From Streptococcus lactarius (GTDB lineage Bacteria; Bacillota; Bacilli; Lactobacillales; Streptococcaceae): a stretch of DNA of 39,474 nucleotides. Position 1 is the stretch's first letter. Every line of letters starts with the position of its first letter. Below, one piece after another: positions 1 to 6,938 of the stretch. The notes under the pieces were generated by a model. That model made no database searches, had not been told where the DNA came from, and was given only the letters and a program-made list of their open reading frames with translations. A program made the position numbers and the translations under genes. Location: assembly GCF_016642265.1 (NCBI RefSeq), contig NZ_MRXX01000003.1:109840-149313 (forward strand). The letters are read 5' to 3'.

Positions 1-100
1 GCTGATTTCATCAGCTTTTACAGCCCTACTCAACTGTGCGGAGGTGGGACAACGAAATCGAATTCTAACGAATGACCGATTTCTGTCCCACTCTCTTTTT
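1..100. repeat. Dispersed streptococcal intergenic repeat, copy 1 (cut by window start)
   Basis: Positions 1-100 match 13614-13713 almost base for base; the one difference I see is A to G at position 51. The copy is truncated only by the window edge. Its last half folds as a hairpin, GTGGGAC at 44-50 with GTCCCAC at 85-91, with an inner GAAATCG/CGATTTC pairing, and is followed by CTCTCTTTTT. It would work as a terminator on the plus strand. Confidence 0.85.
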
Positions 101-157
101 AGGGCTCTCATCGTAGATCTTGCTTAGTGACTGTCAAAAAAGTTAGGAAAATCCGAG

Positions 158-206
158 TTGTAATAGTTGACATTACAATTAAAATTCGTATAATGGTTAG
201 TGTAAT
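158..206 (+). promoter_or_regulatory. Promoter of the nitroreductase gene with overlapping palindromic operator
   Basis: TTGACA at 167-172 and TATAAT at 189-194 are separated by 16 bp. The -35 is embedded in a perfect inverted repeat, TTGTAAT at 158-164 and ATTACAA at 172-178. A third TGTAAT half-site lies at 201-206, near the expected transcription start. This is the layout of a repressor operator; which regulator binds is not visible. Confidence 0.65.
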
Positions 207-239
207 AAAAAAAGTTATAACTGAAAAGAGGAACTCACA

Positions 240-842
240 ATGACAAACTTTACGGACTTACAAACCAAACGCCGTTCAATCTATGTATTAGGAAAAGATG
301 TGGAACTTTCAAACCAAGAGTTGATCGAAACCATTCAAGGAGCAGTTCTCAATACACCAACTGCTTTCAACTCCCAAACCGCCCGTGTAGTGATTTTGTT
401 GGACGATGAATCAGATGCCTTTTGGAACGAAATTGCCTACTCAGAATTGGAAAAAGTGACACCTGCAGAAGCTTTTGAAGGCACAAAACAACGTTTGGCT
501 GGTTTTGCCAAAGCTAAGGGAACCATTCTTTTCTATGAAGATCAAGAGGTGGTAAAAGGGCTTCAAGAGCAGTTCCCTTTGTATGCAGATAATTTCCCAA
601 TTTGGTCAGAGCAAGGTCACGGCATTGCCCTTTATGCAAGTTGGTTGGCTTTGGCTGAAAAAAATATCGGTATGAATGTGCAACACTACAATCCACTTGT
701 GGATGCCCAATTGGCGGAAAAATATGCTATTCCTGCTAACTGGAAACTTCGTGCTCAAGCGCCTTTTGGACAAATCCTAGCACCGGCTGGGGACAAAGAG
801 ATCCAGACAGAAGGACGTTTCAAAGTCTTTGGCGGCCAATAA
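240..842 (+). CDS. Nitroreductase family protein
   Basis: This 200-residue protein belongs to the small FMN-dependent nitroreductase family (the yeast HBN1/YdgI-like branch). These cytoplasmic flavoenzymes use NAD(P)H to reduce nitro compounds or quinones and are often linked to oxidative or lipid stress. The N-terminal RRSIY stretch and the NTPTAFNSQTAR segment at about residues 38-49 match the FMN-binding signature. The SWLALAEKNIGMNVQHYNP segment at about residues 134-152 is the conserved C-terminal core. The length is normal for the family. A good ribosome binding site (AGAGG) precedes the ATG. It is a single gene with its own promoter and terminates at the hairpin at 885-931. The physiological substrate cannot be inferred. 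Confidence 0.85.
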   Translation: MTNFTDLQTKRRSIYVLGKDVELSNQELIETIQGAVLNTPTAFNSQTARVVILLDDESDAFWNEIAYSELEKVTPAEAFEGTKQRLAGFAKAKGTILFYEDQEVVKGLQEQFPLYADNFPIWSEQGHGIALYASWLALAEKNIGMNVQHYNPLVDAQLAEKYAIPANWKLRAQAPFGQILAPAGDKEIQTEGRFKVFGGQ

Positions 843-884
843 GAGATCTCGAAACCCCATTCCTTAGAAAATGATTGCATGAAA

Positions 885-931
885 AAAACGCATGATAGCA
901 AGGTTTTGAAGCACCTGCTATCATGCGTTTT
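885..931. terminator. Bidirectional terminator between convergent genes
   Basis: A 16-bp perfect stem (885-900 with 916-931) has A residues on its left flank (882-888) and a T-rich right flank (GTGGTTTTT). It can therefore end transcripts from both the nitroreductase gene (plus) and the VIT gene (minus). Confidence 0.9.
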
Positions 932-986
932 GTGGTTTTTAAAATTGATTCAAACATGCAATCTCAGTTACAGGAACTTGTCTGTA

Positions 987-1682
987 TTAGAGATTAAAGA
1001 GTTGTCCAAAGAAGTAAGTCACAGCCATGGTGAGGAGGCCAATGATCAGGTTGCGTAGCATGGCTGGCTTGGTTGGTGCTTTCCCAAGTTTTGCGCTGGT
1101 GTAGCCTGTGAAGATCAAAGATAGTCCCACAACGATGACCGTGATGGGAATACGAGTGCTGGTCGGAAAGAGAATGATGGACAGCATCGGAGGAAGAGAA
1201 CCAACTGAAAAAGCAAGAAAGCTAGAAGCTGCAGCATGCCAAGGATTGGTAAATTCCTCGTATTCAATCCCATATTTTTCTTCAACGAGGGCTTTGAGGG
1301 GGTGTTTCCGAAAGGCCCGTTCGGTCATAATTTGAGCAGAGGTTTCACATTCTCCGTTTTGAATATAGGCCTGATACAAGGATTCTCTGGCTAATTTTGG
1401 ATCGTGATCCAAGAGGGATTGTTCACGGTTCACAGCAGCTTCTTCGGTATCTTTTTGAGTCGATACAGAGACATATTCACCTCCGGCCATCGAAAAGGCA
1501 CCTGCGAGAACAGCTGATAAGCCAGAAAGGAAAATAATCCAGATATTATGTGTCGCACTGGCTACCCCGATAACTACTCCAGCAATCGAAATAATCCCAT
1601 CATTTGCCCCAAGAACGGCTGCCCGTAAAATATTCAACCGGTCGCTAAAAGACTCATCTACTCCGTGTTTTGTTTCAGTCAT
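987..1682 (-). CDS. VIT1/CCC1 family metal (iron/manganese) transporter
   Basis: This membrane protein of about 231 residues is from the vacuolar iron transporter (VIT1/CCC1) family, which moves Fe2+ or Mn2+ across membranes. The diagnostic N-terminal segment RAAVLGANDGIISIAGVVIG is followed by a second hydrophobic helix containing SAVLAGAFSMAGGEYVSVS. A polar cytoplasmic loop then carries glutamates (EEKYGIEYEEF), and three more hydrophobic helices close the protein. Three ATGs occur in tandem at 1688, 1685 and 1682. The ribosome binding site AAGGAG favours the last, with 7-base spacing, over the first, with 1-base spacing. In bacteria this family probably exports excess metal; the direction here is an inference. 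The gene is monocistronic. Confidence 0.85.
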   Translation of the reverse strand: MTETKHGVDESFSDRLNILRAAVLGANDGIISIAGVVIGVASATHNIWIIFLSGLSAVLAGAFSMAGGEYVSVSTQKDTEEAAVNREQSLLDHDPKLARESLYQAYIQNGECETSAQIMTERAFRKHPLKALVEEKYGIEYEEFTNPWHAAASSFLAFSVGSLPPMLSIILFPTSTRIPITVIVVGLSLIFTGYTSAKLGKAPTKPAMLRNLIIGLLTMAVTYFFGQLFNL

Positions 1683-1712
1683 CATCATTCTCCTTCTTTC
1701 TTATTTAGAATG

Positions 1713-1741
1713 ATTATAAATAAAATCCAAACAGAAAGCAA
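1713..1741 (-). promoter_or_regulatory. Promoter of the VIT-family gene
   Basis: On the minus strand, TTGCTT (1741-1736) and TATAAT (1718-1713) are 17 bp apart. They lie about 25 bp upstream of the ribosome binding site. Confidence 0.6.
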
Positions 1742-1823
1742 GCCGTTTGGCTTAAATGATAAAAGTTCGACAATTCTCATAAACCGACAACAATCTTTCA
1801 AAGAAAATGTTAGTCTGCGGGTA

Positions 1824-1832
1824 TGCTATAAT
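1824..1832 (+). promoter_or_regulatory. Extended -10 promoter of the EIIC operon
   Basis: TGCTATAAT is an extended -10 (TGnTATAAT). The -35 is poor, as is common for streptococcal extended -10 promoters. It lies about 50 bp upstream of the EIIC start codon at 1884. Confidence 0.6.
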
Positions 1833-1883
1833 AGAAAAAGATACTAGAAGCTGATGAAGTAAAAAACACAAGGAGGAGGCCCC

Positions 1884-3176
1884 ATGACCCAGTACTTAGT
1901 CCAGAAGTTTTACTGGTTACGAGAAAAAAGTTTGATCCAAATTACCCAGAAAACTCTGGTTTCCCTATTTCCCTTTTTCCTATTTTCAGGAATTGTGCGG
2001 GTGATTGCCTTATCTGTTTTCTCCGATCGGGGCTATATCCACCAGCTCTTTTCGATGGATAGCTGGTTCCCATGGGATCAGGCTATTAGCCAAGTTCTGG
2101 TTAATTTTTCGAACTTTCTTGGAGGTTTGGCAGGCCCCTTAGCAACCTACTTTGCTGGGAAATATACAGCTGGCCACTACGGGAGAAGTACAGGGACAGC
2201 TGGTGTCACAGCTCTTTTAGTTAGCCTCATTGTCGGTTCACAGGAATTATTAGTAGGACCTCTTAATGATGGACAACTGACCAGGATCAATCTCCCTGCA
2301 ACGACCAATATTGTTTTGGCCATCTTTTTAGGTTACCTAATCGGACAGATCTTCCGCCTTTCTAAGGCTAGTGATGACCAGATCGTGGACAAGGATTTTA
2401 TCTATCAGCCCAAGACGGTACGTCCTATTTTCTTCTCTCTGATTCTCGGTGTCAGCATCAATCTTCTTCTTATGTTGGGCTATCGGTTCAATGTTTTTCA
2501 GACTATTGGTCAGCTTTTCAGTTCTCTAACTGCCAGTAGTCATCATCTCTTGTCCACCTTTGTCATGGGACTCTTCAGTGGCTTATCAGCCTGGGTGGGC
2601 AACAGTCAAGCTTTTGCCCTAAACTCAATTGCGGATGATAGTTTTGCTTTAGAAAATCTGACTTATGCTGTGACCCATCATACAACGACAGGGATTCCCC
2701 ATCTCTATACCTTGACCAACTTGTACCGTAGCTTTGGGATGGTAGCAGGAGTCGGCGCCGTCCTGGCCCTTTTGGTAGCGATCTTACTAGTATCCCATAG
2801 TCAAAAGGACAAAAAAGTTAGTCTTCTCAGTATTTTTCCAGGCCTCTTTAATAACGGTGCCCCCTTCATGGTAGGGATTCCGGTCCTTCTCAACCTGCTA
2901 TATGTGATACCTTTCTTATTGATCCCCTTGGTCAATATGGCCATCGCTGCGGTTGCTTTGTGCTTTAAGCTGATGCCAGCAGCCGTCTATCCAGTGCCAG
3001 ATGGGACTCCGAGCCTTCTCTATGCCTTTATCGGGACAGGTGGCAGTCTTCGGGCCCTTTTTGTCAGCCTGCTGTGTTTTGCAGTGGGTGTGCTGATCTA
3101 TTTTCCATTTGTCCGTATGGGAAATCGTATCCGAAAAGATCTAAAAGTGAAAGGAGAAAGCGATGAAACTCTCTAA
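1884..3176 (+). CDS. PTS EIIC-like membrane permease (lactose/cellobiose family), orphan
   Basis: This 430-residue polytopic membrane protein resembles the EIIC sugar channel of the lactose/cellobiose PTS family (CelB-like). The N-terminal segment LVSLFPFFLFSGIVRV matches the first helix of that family. The C-terminal part has the typical helix-loop series with FNNGAPFMVGIPVLLN and a VYPVPDGTPSLL re-entrant segment corresponding to the family's conserved substrate-site loop. No EIIA, EIIB or glycosidase gene is adjacent, so it must either use components encoded elsewhere or act outside normal sugar uptake. The ribosome binding site AAGGAGGAGG precedes the ATG. Its end overlaps the next gene by 14 bases, implying co-translation with the DUF915 hydrolase. 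Confidence 0.75.
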   Translation: MTQYLVQKFYWLREKSLIQITQKTLVSLFPFFLFSGIVRVIALSVFSDRGYIHQLFSMDSWFPWDQAISQVLVNFSNFLGGLAGPLATYFAGKYTAGHYGRSTGTAGVTALLVSLIVGSQELLVGPLNDGQLTRINLPATTNIVLAIFLGYLIGQIFRLSKASDDQIVDKDFIYQPKTVRPIFFSLILGVSINLLLMLGYRFNVFQTIGQLFSSLTASSHHLLSTFVMGLFSGLSAWVGNSQAFALNSIADDSFALENLTYAVTHHTTTGIPHLYTLTNLYRSFGMVAGVGAVLALLVAILLVSHSQKDKKVSLLSIFPGLFNNGAPFMVGIPVLLNLLYVIPFLLIPLVNMAIAAVALCFKLMPAAVYPVPDGTPSLLYAFIGTGGSLRALFVSLLCFAVGVLIYFPFVRMGNRIRKDLKVKGESDETL

Positions 3177-4020
3177 AAAAACCGTGATCGTCCTCACTTT
3201 GGTCAGTCTTTTCTTGATCGGTTTAGCCATTCCATCTTATAGCTGGACTCGGACGAATGTATCAAAAATCGAGAAATTCTATAATTCAAAACTATCTCCT
3301 ATCATTATGATTCCGGGAAGTTCCGCGACAGAAAATCGCTTTGATGGTTTGGTCACCAAACTCAACCAAGACCGGCGTGGCACCAAGCACAGTCTTCTCA
3401 AGGTCAAGGTATGGAATGATGGGCATATCACCTATAGCGGTAGTATTGATACCAAGGACAATGAACCAGTGATTGTGGTTGGTTTTGAAAACAACAAAGA
3501 TGGCTATAGCAATATTAAAAAGCAAGCCAAGCTATTCAACCAAGCCTTTGAAGCCCTCCAAGAAAAATACAATTTTAATAATTTCAAGGGCTTGGGTCAT
3601 TCCAACGGTGGCTTGATCTATACAGCCTTTATTGAAAATTATCTTGGGGATTATGATATCGATCTGAAAACCTTGATGACCATCGGCACGCCCTACAACT
3701 TTACAGAGACCAATATTCAAAACAAGTCTGAGATGTTGGCCGATTTTATCAAGGGAAAAGAAGCTATTCCTAGTACTCTCCATATGTATTCAGTAGTTGG
3801 GACCATTACCTATGATTCAGATGAGTTGGTCCCAGATGCCAGTGTCTCTGCTGGAAAATACATCTATCAAAACCAAGCTGCTAGCTATACAGAAATCACT
3901 GTGACAGGTGAGGATGCCCAGCACTCGGACCTTCCGACCAATGATGAGGTGGTTGCCTTGGTGAAAGAGCATATTGAAAGTCAAACGGATCGTAGAACCA
4001 AACCAAATAAAGGAAACTAA
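3163..4020 (+). CDS. DUF915 alpha/beta-hydrolase, membrane-anchored or secreted
   Basis: This 285-residue protein has an N-terminal hydrophobic segment (about residues 7-25), so it is exported or anchored with the enzyme outside the membrane. The nucleophile elbow GHSNGG puts the catalytic serine at residue 147. The strand IIMIPGSSATENRFD is the oxyanion-hole region. The later DELVP and HSDLP segments supply candidate Asp and His partners. This pattern is the DUF915 family of Gram-positive surface hydrolases (lipase/esterase fold), whose substrates are mostly unknown. It is translationally coupled to the upstream EIIC and followed directly by a terminator. A role in processing a cell-surface lipid or a ligand for the permease is only a guess. 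Confidence 0.8.
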   Translation: MKLSKKTVIVLTLVSLFLIGLAIPSYSWTRTNVSKIEKFYNSKLSPIIMIPGSSATENRFDGLVTKLNQDRRGTKHSLLKVKVWNDGHITYSGSIDTKDNEPVIVVGFENNKDGYSNIKKQAKLFNQAFEALQEKYNFNNFKGLGHSNGGLIYTAFIENYLGDYDIDLKTLMTIGTPYNFTETNIQNKSEMLADFIKGKEAIPSTLHMYSVVGTITYDSDELVPDASVSAGKYIYQNQAASYTEITVTGEDAQHSDLPTNDEVVALVKEHIESQTDRRTKPNKGN

Positions 4021-4055
4021 GTGTGAAGAAGGGATTCCTTCCTCACACTTTTTTT
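4021..4055 (+). terminator. Rho-independent terminator after the EIIC-hydrolase operon
   Basis: A 12-bp stem with one G-T pair (4021-4032 with 4037-4048) has a four-base loop and is followed by seven T residues. It begins immediately after the stop codon. Confidence 0.9.
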
Positions 4056-4103
4056 AGTATAATAAAGATCAGTATGAAAACACGGGAGACTAGAGGAGAT
4101 CAG

Positions 4104-5222
4104 ATGAAAAGAAAACAGTGGATGCAGTTGGGATTAGCGGCTTCGAGTATGGTCTTGTTAACAGGATGTTACCAAAGATACCAGCGCCAGTCCAGTCCTA
4201 AAAAAGAGGTTGCAACCAGCCAGACAGCAGCTAAAAAACAAGCGAAAAAAGCAGACAACAAACAATTATACCAGTCTGTTTTTTCAGACTACCAAAAGAT
4301 TTTTGCCACTTCAAAGGATTTGGATGCCATTTCCAAATTGAATGATGAATTAGCCAAAGAAGATCGGATGATCAATAGCTGGGTGATCGAGACTGTCATC
4401 AATCAGCCAGCAGCTGTTCGCTATGCCTTTAAGGACTTAAATAGCGATGGAGTAGACGAGATGATCATTGCCAATCAGCAGGGCGATGGGAGCTACTTTG
4501 TAACGGGCGTCTATTACCTAAAGGACAAAAAGCCGACCTTACTAGCAGAAGGCTTCGTCGCTGGACACGGAGGAGCGCGCAATGCGACAACGCTCTATAA
4601 GGGAGGAGAAGTCCTAGAAGTTAGCTGGTTGTCAGGGACGGGCAAAGGTGTGGCGGTACTATCCCGTCTAGAAAAAGCCCCACAGATGGCAAGTAAAGTC
4701 AAGGAAGAGGAAGTCCAGGTCCCTGGATCGGATCTCAATGCTATTTTTGGCAAATCAGATGAAGAGAAACTTGATCTTGAGAGTTTTGATTGGCAAAGTT
4801 TTGACAGCACACCTTCAGGAAGCGATACCCAAAGTCAGGAGAAAAGGCCTTGGAATGCTGAAAAATCAGCCAAATTAGCGGACTTTATGAAAACCTGGGG
4901 TCAAAAGATGGGGCAACCCAATTATCAAAAAGGCATCGCAGGTGGTGATGTGGGAGCCGACAATCTTTATACTCTTGGGGACAATAGCAAGATGGATGCC
5001 ATTTACACAGACACGGGTCAAGGAAATGCCAAGTACCGTATCGTAGAACGCTATAGCAATTGGGATAAGTATCCAGATGTGCATAGTTATTTCTTTGCCA
5101 TTACAGATACCGGAGAGGGGATCGTCTTTCATTCCCCAACAACCAATGGCGGGAAGATGTATCTAAAACCAACGGACAACAAGGAACTTCAAGAAGAATT
5201 CACTCAATTGCTCCATGAATAG
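4104..5222 (+). CDS. Predicted lipoprotein of unknown function
   Basis: From the ATG at 4104 the protein is 372 residues. It starts with a lipoprotein signal ending in the lipobox LLTGC, with the lipidated cysteine at residue 22. A Lys/Gln/Ser-rich linker follows. A middle domain contains the sequence FKDLNSDGVDEMII, reminiscent of EF-hand-like or FG-GAP-like D-x-N-x-D-G loops. A C-terminal domain of about 110 residues begins near SAKLADFMKTWGQKMGQPNY, which resembles DUF4767-type lipoprotein domains of streptococci. I chose this start over an upstream in-frame ATG at 4074 because GAGGAG lies at the right distance and it begins the signal peptide. No function is inferred. Confidence 0.75.
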   Translation: MKRKQWMQLGLAASSMVLLTGCYQRYQRQSSPKKEVATSQTAAKKQAKKADNKQLYQSVFSDYQKIFATSKDLDAISKLNDELAKEDRMINSWVIETVINQPAAVRYAFKDLNSDGVDEMIIANQQGDGSYFVTGVYYLKDKKPTLLAEGFVAGHGGARNATTLYKGGEVLEVSWLSGTGKGVAVLSRLEKAPQMASKVKEEEVQVPGSDLNAIFGKSDEEKLDLESFDWQSFDSTPSGSDTQSQEKRPWNAEKSAKLADFMKTWGQKMGQPNYQKGIAGGDVGADNLYTLGDNSKMDAIYTDTGQGNAKYRIVERYSNWDKYPDVHSYFFAITDTGEGIVFHSPTTNGGKMYLKPTDNKELQEEFTQLLHE

Positions 5223-5233
5223 GGAAAGAGAAC

Positions 5234-5266
5234 AAAGCCAGAGAACGATCTGTTTTCTGGCTTTTT
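5234..5266 (+). terminator. Terminator after the lipoprotein gene
   Basis: AAAGCCAGA (5234-5242) pairs with TCTGGCTTT (5256-5264), extended inward by AAC/GTT, and runs into a T tract. Confidence 0.85.
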
Positions 5267-5376
5267 ATTCAATTATAGAATAAATATGCAATGTTTGATA
5301 TTGTTGTTTAGTAAATAAAAAATGTTAAAAGCTAGTAATAAAAAGCCTAGATAGTTACTGGCCTTCTGTAAAATGG

Positions 5377-5405
5377 TTGACAGAAATGAAAAAATATTTT
5401 AAAAT
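5377..5405 (+). promoter_or_regulatory. Promoter of the small lipoprotein gene
   Basis: Perfect TTGACA (5377-5382), a 17-bp spacer and TAAAAT (5400-5405). Transcription would begin near 5412. This excludes the in-frame start at 5377 and supports the ATG at 5437. Confidence 0.75.
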
Positions 5406-5436
5406 AAATTCAACCATACATTATAGGAGAATACAA

Positions 5437-5991
5437 ATGAAAAAAATTCTTACAGCCGGTGTAGCACTTTTATCAGTTGCAACCCTAGCAGCATGTTCTG
5501 GTAAAACTGCTTCAAACTCATCAAGCAAAGATGCAAAAGCTTCTTCTAGCAAAGTAGAAAAATCATCTACTTCAACTAGCAAATCAAAAAGCTCATCTAA
5601 ATCATCAAAAACTTCAGTTGATATTCCAGAAATCGTCTTGTTGACAGATGAAGAAATCGATAACGCTAAAACAATTGGTGATTTTAAAAATCTTTATGGT
5701 AAATTAGTAGATAGCTATAAAAAATACGCACAAGATATCGGTCAACAAATTCCAGAAGCACAGAGATCTGCTTACACTCAACAAGTAGAACCAGCTATCA
5801 AGGCTATGGATGACTCAAAAGCTCAATTCAATACCATGCTATCAAGTGCAGGTTCAGATGACACAGTTGTTCCTGAGCAAGGTCGTACACCTTTCTTGCA
5901 ACAAATTAGAACAGCTCGTGACTCAATGACAAATATTCTTAAAGGTGTCTACCAATCTCTTGGGAAAGCTACCTCTTCATCAGCTGAATAA
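5437..5991 (+). CDS. Small serine/lysine-rich lipoprotein
   Basis: This is a 184-residue lipoprotein with the signal MKKILTAGVALLSV, lipobox LAAC and lipidated Cys20. Residues of roughly 22-65 form a low-complexity Ser/Lys/Thr tether that probably spans the cell wall. The remaining 120 or so residues are charged and predicted helical, with no cysteine and no motif I recognise. The start is supported by TAGGAGA six bases upstream and by the promoter position. It is monocistronic between its own promoter and terminator. It may be a substrate-free structural lipoprotein; the function is unknown. Confidence 0.8.
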   Translation: MKKILTAGVALLSVATLAACSGKTASNSSSKDAKASSSKVEKSSTSTSKSKSSSKSSKTSVDIPEIVLLTDEEIDNAKTIGDFKNLYGKLVDSYKKYAQDIGQQIPEAQRSAYTQQVEPAIKAMDDSKAQFNTMLSSAGSDDTVVPEQGRTPFLQQIRTARDSMTNILKGVYQSLGKATSSSAE

Positions 5992-6007
5992 TTCATAAAT
6001 AAAGATA

Positions 6008-6038
6008 GGTTAGGACCTCAAGTCCTAGCCTGTTTTTT
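6008..6038 (+). terminator. Terminator after the small lipoprotein gene
   Basis: A 9-bp stem including a G-T pair (6008-6016 with 6022-6030) has a five-base loop and is followed by TGTTTTTTT. Confidence 0.85.
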
Positions 6039-6045
6039 TGCTTTC

Positions 6046-6059
6046 TTACAAAAATGTAA
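6046..6059 (+). promoter_or_regulatory. BceR-type operator TTACA-N4-TGTAA
   Basis: TTACA, four A residues and TGTAA match the binding motif TnACA-N4-TGTAA described for BceR-like response regulators. It sits about 110 bp upstream of the BceA-like gene. A second half-site (AAAATGTAAG) is at 6072-6081. A possible -10 (TACAAT, 6114-6119) with a weak -35 lies downstream, the usual arrangement for activator-dependent BceR promoters. Confidence 0.7.
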
Positions 6060-6170
6060 GAAATAAAGAGCAAAATGTAAGGTTATGTTATGGTGAAAGC
6101 GTTTCAGTTTTAGTACAATAGACTTGTAAAAAACGATGGAAGCTTTTATCGAGCTAGAAAGGAAAGAACC

Positions 6171-6938
6171 ATGACCCTACTAGACGTTCAACACATCAAA
6201 AAGATCTACAAAACGCGCTTTCAAGGGACGCAGGTTGAAGCCCTAAAAGACATTCATTTTACCGTGGAAAAAGGGGAATACGTCGCCATCATGGGGGAAT
6301 CAGGGTCCGGGAAATCCACCCTTCTTAATATCCTAGCCATGCTGGACCAGCCGACGGAAGGACGGGTCTACCTCAATGGTACCGATACTTCAACTATCAA
6401 GAACAAGGATGCATCCAGCTTCCGTCGAGAAAAACTAGGCTTTGTCTTTCAAGACTTCAACCTGCTGGATACCTTGTCCGTCAAGGACAATATCCTTCTC
6501 CCTCTCGTCCTCTCCCGCAGACCCGTCAAGGAAATGATGAGCAAAGTGGATAGCGTGAGTCGGGAATTGGGCATTCACCAACTTTTAGAAAAATACCCTT
6601 ACGAAATCTCTGGTGGGCAAAAACAACGGGTGGCTGTTGCACGGGCCATCATCACCTCACCTGAAATCCTCCTTGCTGATGAGCCAACAGGGGCGCTGGA
6701 TTCCAAGTCATCGGCTGCATTGCTCGATGTCTTTGAAGATATCAATACCATGGGCCAAACCATCCTCATGGTGACCCACTCAACCGCAGCGGCAGCTCGG
6801 GCTAAGCGCGTGCTCTTTATCAAGGACGGGATCCTTTACAACCAAATCTTCCGCGGGGAAAAAACAGAACGTCAGATGTTCCAAGAAATCTCGGATACCT
6901 TGACGGTCATGGCGGGTAAGGAGGATCGTAATGTTTAA
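6171..6938 (+). CDS. BceA-type ABC transporter ATP-binding protein (peptide-antibiotic resistance)
   Basis: This 255-residue ATPase is of the MacB/BceA class. Walker A GESGSGKST is near residues 43-51, the Q-loop is FVFQDFNL, the signature is SGGQKQR and Walker B with the catalytic glutamate is ILLADEPTGALD. The H-loop histidine is in MVTHS. The ATPase powers a BceB permease that removes antimicrobial peptides such as bacitracin from their lipid-linked targets and signals to a BceS-type kinase. It overlaps the permease gene by 8 bases, so the pair forms one operon. No sensor kinase or regulator gene is adjacent, but a BceR-type operator precedes it. The specific drug cannot be read from sequence. 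Confidence 0.9.
   Translation: MTLLDVQHIKKIYKTRFQGTQVEALKDIHFTVEKGEYVAIMGESGSGKSTLLNILAMLDQPTEGRVYLNGTDTSTIKNKDASSFRREKLGFVFQDFNLLDTLSVKDNILLPLVLSRRPVKEMMSKVDSVSRELGIHQLLEKYPYEISGGQKQRVAVARAIITSPEILLADEPTGALDSKSSAALLDVFEDINTMGQTILMVTHSTAAAARAKRVLFIKDGILYNQIFRGEKTERQMFQEISDTLTVMAGKEDRNV

Noticed and set aside
6094..6106. Possible CcpA cre site TGAAAGCGTTTCA in the BceAB-type promoter
   Set aside because: It is one base shorter than the 14-bp cre consensus and lies in the promoter spacer; kept only as a possibility because the arms TGAAA/TTTCA are perfect.
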